From Lachnospiraceae bacterium (GTDB taxonomy: Bacteria > Bacillota > Clostridia > TANB77 > CAG-508): 36,891 bases of DNA. Position 1 is the first letter of the stretch, and each line of letters begins with the position of its first letter. Position numbers and translations under genes: made by a program. The stretch spans positions 1-36,891 of the forward strand of contig JAISHG010000134.1 in NCBI GenBank assembly GCA_031262685.1, in the 5' to 3' direction. Positions 14,739 through 23,513 of this stretch are shown here, piece after piece. The notes under the pieces were generated by a model. That model was not told where the DNA came from. It was given only the letters and a program-made list of their open reading frames with translations, and ran no database searches.

Positions 14739-14912
14739 ATGGATAATAAAAAATGTGGTAATTGCAAATATTTAGAAAAAGCAAGTGTTGTAAACATAGA
14801 TACAGGACAAATATATGATGGATGTATGAAGATATACGGCAAAAACTCAGGACTTGCAACAAATGAAAATATGGATGCCTGCGAAGATTGGGATAGTAAA
14901 GAGGAATACTAG
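14739..14912 (+). CDS. Small zinc-binding protein (57 aa)
   Basis: Cys at CGNCKYL (6-12), DGCMKI (28-33) and DACEDW (48-53) repeat the layout of the 13598 protein, making the two probable paralogues. It is the last gene before the late promoter. The start has GGGAGAC upstream; function unknown. Confidence 0.7.
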   Translation: MDNKKCGNCKYLEKASVVNIDTGQIYDGCMKIYGKNSGLATNENMDACEDWDSKEEY

Positions 14913-14936
14913 AAAGTTTTAGAAAAAAATTTTAAC

Positions 14937-14971
14937 TTTGTCCGATTTGTCCGGTTTTTATATGCTATAAT
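14937..14971 (+). promoter_or_regulatory. Putative late promoter with TTTGTCCG direct repeats
   Basis: Two TTTGTCCG copies (14937-14944, 14946-14953; 9-nt period) are followed by an extended -10 TGCTATAAT (TATAAT at 14966-14971). There is no -35 consensus, consistent with an activator-dependent promoter served by the adjacent sigma-like protein (inference). Confidence 0.65.
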
Positions 14972-14995
14972 AAGTATAAGTCATAATAGAATGAA

Positions 14996-15030
14996 AATAG
15001 GGCTTGCGAATAAATGCAGGTTCTATTTTT
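14996..15030 (+). terminator. Terminator immediately downstream of the late promoter
   Basis: AATAGGGCTTGC (14996-15007) pairs with GCAGGTTCTATT (15016-15027) through G-U wobbles, with an 8-nt loop and a TTTTT tail. It begins about 18 nt after the predicted transcription start, so late transcripts would need antitermination or partial readthrough. The rest of the gap to 15135 holds another small hairpin (ATTCCC 15079-15084 / GGGAAT 15097-15102). I find no convincing gene there. Confidence 0.65.
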
Positions 15031-15135
15031 ATTCATATACGAAAGAGATGAGCAATATGAGAGCAAGACAAAGTCTAAATTCCCGCGAAATCGTGAGGGA
15101 ATATAAATTAACAAAAATATATGGAGGCGAATTAA

Positions 15136-15345
15136 ATGAAACTAAAATGCAAAGGTATCGGAAAAGGCACGGTAACAGACAAATATACAAAGAAGATTTA
15201 TGAAAACGGAAAAATATATGAAGTAGAAGATGGAAGAGGAAAAGAATTACTGGCAAGTGGCTTTTTTGAAGAAGTATTAGAAGAAAGAACAGACGAAACA
15301 AAACCAGTAAAAATACTTCCCAAAAAATCTAAAAAGGTGGAGTAA
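15136..15345 (+). CDS. Conserved small phage protein upstream of terminase (69 aa)
   Basis: Beta-rich start MKLKCKGIGKGTVTDKYTKKIY, then GRGKELLASGFFEEV and a Lys/Pro tail. It resembles short phage proteins with a 'YEV.D.R...L...GF.E' motif. Function unknown. The ATG follows GGAGG. It is the first late gene. Confidence 0.65.
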   Translation: MKLKCKGIGKGTVTDKYTKKIYENGKIYEVEDGRGKELLASGFFEEVLEERTDETKPVKILPKKSKKVE

Positions 15346-15347
15346 CT

Positions 15348-15674
15348 ATGAAAATTAACGTGCTGGGAACTGATTATAAAATAATAATCGACGCAGAAGT
15401 CGAACAATATCCGCAACTAACCAAAGTAGATGGATACTGCGATACAAGCATAAAACTTATAGTTGTTGCTAAATTCGAAAAAAATGAAAGAAGTGTCGGA
15501 GACTTAAAATATCATTCAAAAAAAGTTTTAAGACACGAACTAATTCACGCATTCTTATATGAAAGCGGGTTATGGGAAAATAGTGTTTTTGGATTTAATG
15601 AAGAATTAACAGACTGGATTGCTATGCAATTCCCTAAAATCGAAAAAGCATTTAAGGGATGTGATTGTTTATAA
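15348..15674 (+). CDS. Zincin-like metallopeptidase-fold phage protein
   Basis: The 108-aa protein contains HELIHAFLYESGL (about 64-76), an HExxH zinc site, with a downstream acidic segment (FGFNEELTDWIA) that may supply the third ligand. Small HExxH proteins of this type lie next to terminase genes in many Firmicute prophages; the substrate is not known. It starts two bases after the previous stop with GGTGGAG. Confidence 0.8.
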   Translation: MKINVLGTDYKIIIDAEVEQYPQLTKVDGYCDTSIKLIVVAKFEKNERSVGDLKYHSKKVLRHELIHAFLYESGLWENSVFGFNEELTDWIAMQFPKIEKAFKGCDCL

Positions 15675-15913
15675 ATATAAAACAAAATATCAATAAGTTG
15701 CTTTATGCTATAAGAGCAAGCGGAACGGATATAAAAATAAACACCATAGAAGTTTATTCAGAGCAAAAGGAAAGATATTTTTATAAATACATGGCATACA
15801 TAAAGAAAAGAGACAAATATAGATTAGATAACGAGATGTTTAGTAAAATAGATTTACTAAAATATCTAATAGACAAATATAAGGAAGTGAGGAAATGGGA
15901 GAAGAAAAACTAA
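15665..15913 (+). CDS. Hypothetical protein (82 aa)
   Basis: Mixed alpha/beta, rich in Lys and Tyr (SEQKERYFYKYMAYIKKRDKYRL). It overlaps the peptidase-like gene by 10 nt and the terminase small subunit by 19 nt. The start codon TTG/ATT-type is uncertain because the ribosome site is weak. I recognise no family. Confidence 0.5.
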   Translation: MFINIKQNINKLLYAIRASGTDIKINTIEVYSEQKERYFYKYMAYIKKRDKYRLDNEMFSKIDLLKYLIDKYKEVRKWEKKN

Positions 15914-16299
15914 CAGAAAGACAGAAGAGATTTATAGATTATTATATAGAGACAGGTAATTCAAGTGAGGCTTGCAGAAGAGCAGGATATAAAGGGAATA
16001 ACTTAAACAGAATAGGTTCAGAAAACTTGATAAAACTAGATAGTATAATAAAAAAACGTCTCGAAGCTAAACAAAGCGAAAGAATAGCCTCACAAGACGA
16101 AGTTTTGATGTATCTTACTTCTGTAATGCGTGGACAAGAAAAAGACACGTTCGATTTAGACGCTTCTCTGCAAGACCGAACGAAAGCAGCTGAACTGTTA
16201 GGCAAAAGGTGGGGAACGTTTATAGATAAAAAAGAAGTATCTGGAGGTGCTATAGTACAGCTTGTAGATAATATAGCAGATGATGAAGATGATAACTAA
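15895..16299 (+). CDS. terS: Terminase small subunit
   Basis: The 134-aa protein shows the terminase_2 pattern: LTERQKRFIDYYIETGNSSEACRRAGYKG (HTH DNA-binding, 4-32), then KRLEAKQSERIASQDEVLMYLTSVMRGQE and TKAAELLGKRWG. It recognises phage DNA at the packaging start and hands it to the large subunit, whose gene overlaps it by 20 bp. GTGAGG precedes ATG. Confidence 0.93.
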   Translation: MGEEKLTERQKRFIDYYIETGNSSEACRRAGYKGNNLNRIGSENLIKLDSIIKKRLEAKQSERIASQDEVLMYLTSVMRGQEKDTFDLDASLQDRTKAAELLGKRWGTFIDKKEVSGGAIVQLVDNIADDEDDN

Positions 16300-17623
16300 A
16301 GCCGAAAAAATGGCAATTGAAAAGATTAACCTACAGCAAATAATAGGGATTGGATATAATAAATTTTGGAACTTTAAAGGCGACGAAGTAATTATAATGG
16401 GTTCTAAAGGCTCTAAAAAATCAAAAACAATCGCTTTAAGGTGGATGTACCTATTAAAGAAATATCCGAAAGCGTGTTTGCTTGCAATGAGAAACACAGC
16501 AGTAACAATAAAAGACAGTATATATGCAGATTTGAAATGGGCATGTAAGAAACTTAAACTAGATTCCGAATGGGACTTTATAAAAAGCCCATTCGAGGCA
16601 ACCAATAAAATAACAGGACAAAAGATATTTTTCAGAGGATTAGACGATTGGCAAAAGATAGCTTCAATAACTATAGACGACCCCGAGTTAGTTCTTTGCT
16701 TTTCATGGTTTGAAGAAGCGTTTGAAATAGCCAACATAGAAACCTACAGAAATGTAAAACTAAGCATAAGAGGAAAACTTCCAGAAGGTTATTTTTCGCA
16801 ATCTGTTGCGTCATTAAACCCATGGAGCGACCAGCATTTTTTAGTTAAAATGATTACAACAAAATTAACTCCAGGCGAAAATATATTATTAGAAAAAGGA
16901 AAACAGCAAATAGTTACAGAAGAAGAACAAGAGTTCGAGTATCAAGGCGAGCAAGTAAAACAAAAAGTAAGCCAACTACTTATGATAACGAATTATAAAA
17001 TAAACGAGTTCTTAGACATAAAAGACTATGCAAAACAAGAAAATCTAAAAAATAACGACTACGAAGCATATAAAACAGCAGGACTAGGAATGCCTGGAAT
17101 TTCAAAAGGTTTAATATTTAAAAACTGGAAAGTTGAAAATATAGATAACAGTAAATTAGAAATGATAAGAAGGGGACTGGACTTTGGATATAGTTCAGAC
17201 CCTTCTGCTTTTTTGCAATTTAGTGTAGATATAAAGCATAAAAAGATATATGTATTTGACGAATTTGGAGCTACCGAACTGGATAATGAACAATTAGCAA
17301 TAGAATTAAACAAAAGAATAACTAAATATGCACTAATTAAAGCAGATTCAGCAGAGCCAAAATCTATAGCAGAATTAAACAAGTATGGCATAAATGCAAT
17401 TCCGGCACAAAAAGGTCCAGATAGTTTAAAACATGGAATACATTGGCTACAAGGTTTTGAAATAATAGTAAATCCAAAATGTCAAGGGTTAATCGCAGAA
17501 TTTGGACTATACAAATGGAAATTAGACAAACTAGGAAACCCGTTAGACATTCCAGAAGATAAAAATAATCATTACATAGACGCATTACGATATGGTAGTG
17601 ATGACCTATATTTAGCAAGATAG
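16280..17623 (+). CDS. terL: Terminase large subunit (PBSX type)
   Basis: This is the DNA-packaging motor: ATPase plus RNase H-like nuclease. Walker A is GSKGSKKSKT (41-50), Walker B ends SWFEEA (142-147), and the nuclease acidic residues are seen in GLDFGYSSDP (about 295-304), KADSAEP (about 354-360) and HYIDALRYG. Length (447 aa) matches PBSX-like terminases. No in-frame CGG. ATG at 16280 lies inside terS, so coupling is expected. Confidence 0.95.
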   Translation: MMKMITKAEKMAIEKINLQQIIGIGYNKFWNFKGDEVIIMGSKGSKKSKTIALRWMYLLKKYPKACLLAMRNTAVTIKDSIYADLKWACKKLKLDSEWDFIKSPFEATNKITGQKIFFRGLDDWQKIASITIDDPELVLCFSWFEEAFEIANIETYRNVKLSIRGKLPEGYFSQSVASLNPWSDQHFLVKMITTKLTPGENILLEKGKQQIVTEEEQEFEYQGEQVKQKVSQLLMITNYKINEFLDIKDYAKQENLKNNDYEAYKTAGLGMPGISKGLIFKNWKVENIDNSKLEMIRRGLDFGYSSDPSAFLQFSVDIKHKKIYVFDEFGATELDNEQLAIELNKRITKYALIKADSAEPKSIAELNKYGINAIPAQKGPDSLKHGIHWLQGFEIIVNPKCQGLIAEFGLYKWKLDKLGNPLDIPEDKNNHYIDALRYGSDDLYLAR

Positions 17624-17635
17624 GAGGAGGAAACA

Positions 17636-19165
17636 TTGGTAAAAAGTTCATTAACAAACGTCGACAGCGACTTGATAAAATCTTTTTTACAAGACGATGC
17701 AGCAAGTCCATTAAAAAAGCAAATGAGACTTGGACAAAGATATTACGAAGGAAAGCATGACATATACAATAAGAAGTTTAATAAATACACAATAATAGAC
17801 CCATGCGTAGAAAAAGATGGAAAAACTATAAGAGTAGAAAAAGAGATAGAAATCCCGAACAGGTCGCAGGCAAAAGTAGCACATAGGTATCATTGGAAAT
17901 TGGTTAAACAAAAACGAAGCTACATCTTAGGAAAGCCAATAACAATTACATATGAGCCTATAATAGAGAATTTGACCGCAGAACAAAAAACACTCATGAG
18001 GAAAGTAAACAAACAGATAGTAGATAAATTTTGGAATGTGCTAGGAGTTGCTTTTGACAATTTCTTAAGAACATCAGTTGTAAATATGTCGAATAAGGTA
18101 AATGCTGTATGGCATGTATTCTACGATACAGAAGGCAATTTCAAATATTGCAACATTGAACCATTGGAAGCTATAGAAATACTGGACACAAAAACACAAA
18201 CCGCACTAACAGATGTGCTGCATTTTTATAAAATAATCGAAAACGGAAAAGAAAAAACATATGTAGAGTGGGAAACTGCCGAAGAAACAAAATATTATGT
18301 GCAAAATACTAACGAGAGGGCAGACACAGAAGAATATTTGCTGGATGTATCAAGGACAAACCCAGAACCGCATTGGATAACAGAATTAAGATTTAACGGA
18401 AACCTAGAAAAAATAGAAAAACATGGCTGGGGCAAGGTTCCATACATATTTATTAAAAATAACGAAGAAATGCAAACGGACTTAGAGCCAATAAAAGACT
18501 TAATAGACGCATACGATTTAATAAATTCTAACTTTATAAACAACATAGAAGATTTTAAGGAGTTTATTTATAAGATTAACGGCTACGGAGCAGAAAGCCT
18601 ACTAGAACTACTAGAGCGAATAAAGACAATGGGAATTATACGAAACAATGACGCAACGGGCAGCGTATCTGTGGAAAGTATAAATTTTCCTTATGAGGCT
18701 AGACAAACAATCCTAAAGCTACTTGAAGAAAAAATATACGAATTTGGCAGAGGTGTAAACACAAACAAAACAGAGTTAATAGGACAAGCACCAAGCGGAA
18801 TTAGTTTAGAGTTCCTATATACAGACTTAGACCTAAAAGCAGACGATTGTATAGAAAGTCTAAAAGAAGGTTTATACAACTTATTTTGGTTTGTAGCAGA
18901 GCATTTAAAAAGAAAAGACGAGATAGCAAAAGACTTAAATGTATTCGATTTTAAATTTAAGTTCAATAAGTCAATGATATTTAATAAAAAGGAAATAATC
19001 GAAGAAATAAACGCCGATGACACGATAAGTTTAAGAACTAAATTAGAAAAACATCCAGATATAGACGATGTAGAACAAGAGCTACAAAGAATTGACGAAG
19101 AAAATCAAGCTACAGCAAAAAGGCAAGCTATAATATACCAAAACGCAGGCGGATTTGAAGAATAG
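17636..19165 (+). CDS. Portal protein (SPP1 Gp6-like)
   Basis: It forms the dodecameric channel at the capsid vertex. The 509-aa protein has the early RYYEGKHDIYNK motif, the SYILGKPITI segment and the QAPSGISLEF stem region near 385-395, as in SPP1-type portals. It starts at TTG 17636 after AGGAGGAGG, between terL and the MuF gene. The acidic, Gln-rich C-terminus is typical. Confidence 0.93.
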   Translation: MVKSSLTNVDSDLIKSFLQDDAASPLKKQMRLGQRYYEGKHDIYNKKFNKYTIIDPCVEKDGKTIRVEKEIEIPNRSQAKVAHRYHWKLVKQKRSYILGKPITITYEPIIENLTAEQKTLMRKVNKQIVDKFWNVLGVAFDNFLRTSVVNMSNKVNAVWHVFYDTEGNFKYCNIEPLEAIEILDTKTQTALTDVLHFYKIIENGKEKTYVEWETAEETKYYVQNTNERADTEEYLLDVSRTNPEPHWITELRFNGNLEKIEKHGWGKVPYIFIKNNEEMQTDLEPIKDLIDAYDLINSNFINNIEDFKEFIYKINGYGAESLLELLERIKTMGIIRNNDATGSVSVESINFPYEARQTILKLLEEKIYEFGRGVNTNKTELIGQAPSGISLEFLYTDLDLKADDCIESLKEGLYNLFWFVAEHLKRKDEIAKDLNVFDFKFKFNKSMIFNKKEIIEEINADDTISLRTKLEKHPDIDDVEQELQRIDEENQATAKRQAIIYQNAGGFEE

Positions 19166-19176
19166 AGGTGTTTTAA

Positions 19177-21027
19177 ATGGCAAGAGAACCAGTGGGCTAC
19201 TGGGAAAAAAGAAACACAGAACTATTATCAAGTTTAGAAAAAGGCACAGAAATAACAATAGAAAACTTAACAACAGTATATAGCAACAGCAAAAGAACCA
19301 TACAAAATGAAATAGAACACATTTTTAATAGGTATGCTACAGACGGAAAGCTAACACAAAAAGAAGCAAAAGAACTATTAAACACTAAAGAAACAAAAAA
19401 ATATTATAATAATCTGCTAAAACAAATAGAATCGATACAAGATGCGGATGTTAAAAGAAAACTATTAACTAAATATAATGCACCATCTTATGCACATAGA
19501 ATAAGTAGACTAGAAACAATGCAGTCTACAATAGATGTAGAATTAAAAAAACTAGGTGTAAATGAAAGTATAATAACTAAAAACAGATATATCGATACAA
19601 TAGATGAAGCATACTACAAAACAATATACAACACTCAAAAGTTTGTAGGTAGTTCTTTTGGTTTTGCGCAATTAGACATCAAAATAACAAATGCTTTGCT
19701 ATCCGAAAAATGGACCGCAGACGGTAATTATTCGACTAGAATATGGCAGAACGTTAATCAGCTTGGGAATTACTTAAAATACAATTTATCAGGAGGAATA
19801 AAAAGCGGATTATCGATACAGAAAATATCCAAAACGATAGATGAAGTATTTAATGTAGGCAAATACAACGCAACAAGACTAGTAAGAACGGAAGTAAATT
19901 ACTTTGCAAACGAATCTGAAATGTTGAGCTACGAAGAATGTGGAATAGAAAAATACAGATATATAGCGACTTTAGACCCAGTAACATGTGATATATGCGG
20001 AGGTTTAGACAATAAAGTGTTTGAGGTAGCCAAGAGAAAGGTGGGCAAAAACTGCCCACCTATCCACTCAAATGACAGATGTACAACCATTGCAGAATTT
20101 GAAGATAGTGATATAAGTAATCTAAAAAGAAGAGCAAGAAATTCTATAACAGGTAAAAATGAAACAATAGATAATATAAGTTATGAGGGATGGAGGAAAC
20201 AAAATGGAATTAACCAAAATGGAAGTTCGACAACTAGGGCAAAAAGTGATAAAATAAAAAACACTTTTATAGAAGCAAAAACCATAGAAGAAGCTAATAT
20301 GTATGCAAAAGAAATATTACATATCCAAATGGCAGATTATAAAGGACTAGATGTTAAAGTTGCAAATGAGTGGAACAAAGGATTAACAAATACCTTTAAA
20401 GAATTTCCGGAATTGCAGAGTAGGTTTGGATTTGTTGGCGAAAGTCATGAAAGAAGAAAACTGTTAGAGAACGACTTACATAAAGTAATACTAGACAGAA
20501 ACAAAAGTCTTTATTCAGCTTTTACAGATGAACAGCTAGAAAAGATAACAAAGAACGAAGTAAAAGAATATTTGCCAAAATTAAACAAAAACGTTATGGC
20601 AACATCTTACTTTAAAAGCGACATAGGCGATGAAATCGAAAGAGTACATGCAAAATACAATGGAATCACTCTAAATTATGATAATGCTAAAAATTATTCT
20701 GATGCAGTAGAATTAATGAAAAAAGCAGAAGATATAAAATACCATCCAGCCGGCACCGCTAGTATAAAAGCTGTATTCGACCATGAGATAGCTCATCAAA
20801 TTGATAACATGTTGAATTTAAGTAATAAGAACGACTTATTAGCACTATATGCAAATATAAAGAAAGAAGGTATTACGGATAACTTATCTACATATGCAGG
20901 TAGCAATATAAAAGAATTTATTGCAGAAGGCTGGGCAGAATATAAAAATAATCTAAAACCACGAGATGTGGCAACCCAAATAGGAAAAACCATAGAAAAG
21001 GAGTACGAGAAGTGGAAGAAAAGATGA
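19177..21027 (+). CDS. MuF-type minor head protein with C-terminal metallopeptidase-like domain
   Basis: The 616-aa protein begins with a helical head-morphogenesis domain (1-210), then the MuF core (about 225-310) with TLDPVTCDICGGLD and NCPPIHSNDRCTT. The remainder (about 350-616) is a second domain holding FDHEIAHQID (about 535-545, HExxH) and EFIAEGWAEY (about 580), consistent with a gluzincin-like zinc site. MuF proteins enter the capsid and may be injected, and C-terminal effector domains are a known theme of the family, so a virion-delivered peptidase is a reasonable inference. It follows the portal gene by 11 bp. Confidence 0.88.
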   Translation: MAREPVGYWEKRNTELLSSLEKGTEITIENLTTVYSNSKRTIQNEIEHIFNRYATDGKLTQKEAKELLNTKETKKYYNNLLKQIESIQDADVKRKLLTKYNAPSYAHRISRLETMQSTIDVELKKLGVNESIITKNRYIDTIDEAYYKTIYNTQKFVGSSFGFAQLDIKITNALLSEKWTADGNYSTRIWQNVNQLGNYLKYNLSGGIKSGLSIQKISKTIDEVFNVGKYNATRLVRTEVNYFANESEMLSYEECGIEKYRYIATLDPVTCDICGGLDNKVFEVAKRKVGKNCPPIHSNDRCTTIAEFEDSDISNLKRRARNSITGKNETIDNISYEGWRKQNGINQNGSSTTRAKSDKIKNTFIEAKTIEEANMYAKEILHIQMADYKGLDVKVANEWNKGLTNTFKEFPELQSRFGFVGESHERRKLLENDLHKVILDRNKSLYSAFTDEQLEKITKNEVKEYLPKLNKNVMATSYFKSDIGDEIERVHAKYNGITLNYDNAKNYSDAVELMKKAEDIKYHPAGTASIKAVFDHEIAHQIDNMLNLSNKNDLLALYANIKKEGITDNLSTYAGSNIKEFIAEGWAEYKNNLKPRDVATQIGKTIEKEYEKWKKR

Positions 21028-21143
21028 AAAAAGAACTTCAATTAGCAGAAAATAATTTAGCAAAGCTAAAAAAAGAGCTTAAGAAAAATCCCAATAAGAC
21101 TGATAGACCTACAAGCGAGTACTTCGTATTGCCCAAAGGCTAA
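21024..21143 (+). CDS. Small charged protein (39 aa)
   Basis: Overlaps the MuF stop (ATGA). Helical, Lys-rich N-terminal half (LQLAENNLAKLKKELKK) and a short tail ending SEYFVLPKG. No family recognised. It is followed by a terminator, so it closes the first head operon segment. Confidence 0.55.
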   Translation: MKKELQLAENNLAKLKKELKKNPNKTDRPTSEYFVLPKG

Positions 21144-21170
21144 ATAGAAATTAAAAAGATACAAACCAAG

Positions 21171-21197
21171 AGCATTTGCTTAAAGCAAGTGCTTTTT
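21171..21197 (+). terminator. Intrinsic terminator between MuF and scaffold genes
   Basis: AGCATTTGCT pairs with AGCAAGTGCT (one G-U pair) and is followed by TTTTTATT. A second small hairpin, GTGTCT/AGACAC (21201-21222), follows. Together they could set higher expression of the capsid genes from an unseen promoter or limit readthrough. I see no clear promoter before 21292. Confidence 0.8.
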
Positions 21198-21291
21198 ATT
21201 GTGTCTTTTTGCATTTAGACACGTAAAACAAATAACTGCAAAAAATCTATGAGACGTAACTCGTAAAAATCGTAATAGAAAGGGGATTATT

Positions 21292-21897
21292 ATGCTACAA
21301 GAACTACTTAAAAAATTAGGTTATACCGAAGAGGATATAACAAAAATCGCAAAAGGCTTATCTGACGAAAAGATATTCTTAACAAAAGAGGAAAATATCG
21401 AAGAAAGATACGCAAAAATGAAAGCATCTAAAGAAGAGGCAGAAGGCAAGTTAAAAACTGCCGAAGAAACAAGTACCAAAATACAAGCAGAGTATGAGAA
21501 CTATAAAAAAGGCTCAATTACTCAAGCGGAGTATGATGCGAAAGTAAAAGAAATACAAGATGACGCAGACAAAAAAGTAAAAAACAATGAGTTTATGACC
21601 AAATTAGAAATTAAACTCATGTCAAAAGAAATCGGTTCAAAGGATACGAAAGATGTAAAAGCAAACTTAGACTTAACGAAAATTAGCATAGACGGAGAAA
21701 ACTTTTTAGGACTAGACGAACAGGTTAAATTGATAAAGGAGAAAAAGCCTTATCTATTTAACGAAACAACAGAAATTATAAAAGGACAAGATGACCCAAA
21801 CAAAAATAAAGTAGACCCAAATACTCCGGATTTTTCTAAAATGAGTTATGACGAGCTTGCTAAATATGTGGAAGAAAATCCAGATGCCGAAATTTAA
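21292..21897 (+). CDS. Scaffold protein (GP20-like)
   Basis: The 201-aa acidic, largely helical protein has a coiled coil at about 35-100 and an Asp/Pro-rich end (DDPNKNKVDPNTPDF). This is the usual scaffold profile directly before the capsid gene. It should guide procapsid assembly and then leave or be degraded. GAAAGGGG lies before ATG. Confidence 0.85.
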   Translation: MLQELLKKLGYTEEDITKIAKGLSDEKIFLTKEENIEERYAKMKASKEEAEGKLKTAEETSTKIQAEYENYKKGSITQAEYDAKVKEIQDDADKKVKNNEFMTKLEIKLMSKEIGSKDTKDVKANLDLTKISIDGENFLGLDEQVKLIKEKKPYLFNETTEIIKGQDDPNKNKVDPNTPDFSKMSYDELAKYVEENPDAEI

Positions 21898-21920
21898 AAA
21901 TATGAAGGGAGAAACTTAAA

Positions 21921-23102
21921 ATGGGAAAATTTGACTCAAAAAGCTTTAATGAAAAAGCTTTTAAGTACATGGTAGGACGTGTACCAAACTTAAAAACAAA
22001 CGAACTTAAAAAATCAAGAGCATTAAAAGGAAATGCTGATATTAGAAATGTATTCAGCACAGAAGGTGGAGCAGCATACGCAAGATTAGCTATGAAAGGA
22101 CTGGCTGACGGCGAAGCTGTAAACTATGATGGACAAACAGACATCGAAGCTACAGCTACAAAAACATTTGAGCAAGGTGTTGTAGTAGTAGGTAGAGCAA
22201 AAGGATTTATAGAAAAAGACTTTTCATATGATGTAACAGCAGGGGAAGACTTTATGAAAAACGTTGCAGAACAAATAGCACAATATAAAGACGGTTTAGA
22301 CCAAGACACTATATTAGCAACGTTAAAAGGTGTATTCGCAATGACAGGTACAAAAAATCTAGAATTCGTAAATAAACACACTACCGAAATTGCAGGACCT
22401 ATAGAAGCCTCTAGCTTAAATACAGCAACAAACAAAGGTTGTGGAGCAAACAAAAAGAAATTTAGCTTAGTATTTACGCACAGTGATGTCTCTACAGGAC
22501 TAGAAAATTTAAACCTAATCGAAAGATTAAAATATACAGACAAAGACGGCATACAAAGAAGTTTAGAGCTTGGTACATGGAATGGAAAACTAGTAATAGT
22601 AGACGATGACATGCCAACAGAAGAAGTTGCACCTACATATGCACTAACTTCTGATACTGCCTTAGTAGCTGGTAAAACATACTACACAAGAGCAGGCGAA
22701 GAAGGAAGTTACATATATACAGCTGTAGCAAACCCAGACGTATCAGAAATAGGAACATATTACGAAGTAACAGCAGAAGGATATACAGAATATACATCAT
22801 ATGCCCTAGGAGACGGCTCAATATCATACGAAGACTTAGGTGCAAAAGTACCTTATGAAATGTCTAGAGACCCAAAAACTAACGGTGGAGAAGATACTTT
22901 ATATATCAGACAAAGAAAAGTATTTGCACCATTTGGAATAAGCTACGAAAAAACAAATCAAGCCACTTTATCTCCAACAGATGCAGAGCTTGAAGATGGA
23001 AGCAACTGGGCATTAGTAAGTTCTGGAGAAGCAGAAGAGGCTCAAAGAACATACTTAAACCATAAAGCTATTCCAATTGTAAGAATATTATCAAGAGGCT
23101 AA
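21921..23102 (+). CDS. Major capsid protein
   Basis: The 393-aa protein follows the scaffold, with AAGGGAG before ATG. It has an N-terminal helical arm (FDSKSFNEKAFKYM), a central domain (VVVGRAKGFIEKDFSYDVTAGEDF) and a C-terminal MCP-like end (FGISYEK... KAIPIVRILSRG). At about 235-290 lies an inserted beta-rich segment (PTYALTSD... GKTYYTRAGEEG... GTYYEV), which probably projects from the shell like a decoration domain. Confidence 0.88.
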   Translation: MGKFDSKSFNEKAFKYMVGRVPNLKTNELKKSRALKGNADIRNVFSTEGGAAYARLAMKGLADGEAVNYDGQTDIEATATKTFEQGVVVVGRAKGFIEKDFSYDVTAGEDFMKNVAEQIAQYKDGLDQDTILATLKGVFAMTGTKNLEFVNKHTTEIAGPIEASSLNTATNKGCGANKKKFSLVFTHSDVSTGLENLNLIERLKYTDKDGIQRSLELGTWNGKLVIVDDDMPTEEVAPTYALTSDTALVAGKTYYTRAGEEGSYIYTAVANPDVSEIGTYYEVTAEGYTEYTSYALGDGSISYEDLGAKVPYEMSRDPKTNGGEDTLYIRQRKVFAPFGISYEKTNQATLSPTDAELEDGSNWALVSSGEAEEAQRTYLNHKAIPIVRILSRG

Positions 23103-23137
23103 TTTTAGCCTCTTTCTTTTAAATGGAGGTAATTCAT

Positions 23138-23512
23138 ATGACCAGTAACGAACAAACCATATTAGATAAAGTAAAAAAGACTTTAAAAATAAAAACCGAA
23201 CAGTACGACGACATATTGCTAAACTACATACAGATATTTGAAGACAAAATAAAGTCGATTTGTAAGAGATGTGATTTTCCTTGTCAGCTAAATTACTTAT
23301 GTGTGCAATTTGCAGTAAATAGTTATGCTTATTATAAAGATAAAGATTTAACTACAGCAAACGAACAAACAAATGTAACAAAAGCAACAGACAATGGTCA
23401 GTCTGTCGACTTTAAAACGACTGAAATTGTATCAAAAGACGATGTAGATATAAATTCATTTGCAGATAAAAATATGGCAGAAATAAGCAATTATGCCTTC
23501 ATGGGGTGGTAA
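23138..23512 (+). CDS. Head-tail connector (Gp6/Gp15-like)
   Basis: The 124-aa protein begins MTSNEQTILDKVKKTLKI and has helical repeats (YDDILLNYIQIFEDKIKSICKR), as in HK97 gp6/SPP1 gp15 adaptors, and lies directly after the capsid gene. GGAGG is 9 nt upstream of the chosen ATG. It should ring the portal below the head. Confidence 0.75.
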   Translation: MTSNEQTILDKVKKTLKIKTEQYDDILLNYIQIFEDKIKSICKRCDFPCQLNYLCVQFAVNSYAYYKDKDLTTANEQTNVTKATDNGQSVDFKTTEIVSKDDVDINSFADKNMAEISNYAFMGW

Positions 23513-23513
23513 T

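Noticed and set aside
14309-14842. 177-aa leftward ORF opposite the sigma-like gene
   Set aside because: Hydrophobic, low-complexity antisense shadow of a well-supported gene; no ribosome site or family match.
14991-15203. 70-aa rightward ORF covering the late terminator
   Set aside because: It overlaps the better-supported gene at 15136, spans the terminator hairpin and has no ribosome site. It contains an in-frame CGG (15159), which I did not count because the ORF is not credible.
16198-16737. 179-aa leftward ORF inside terS-terL
   Set aside because: Antisense to conserved terminase motifs; no ribosome site.
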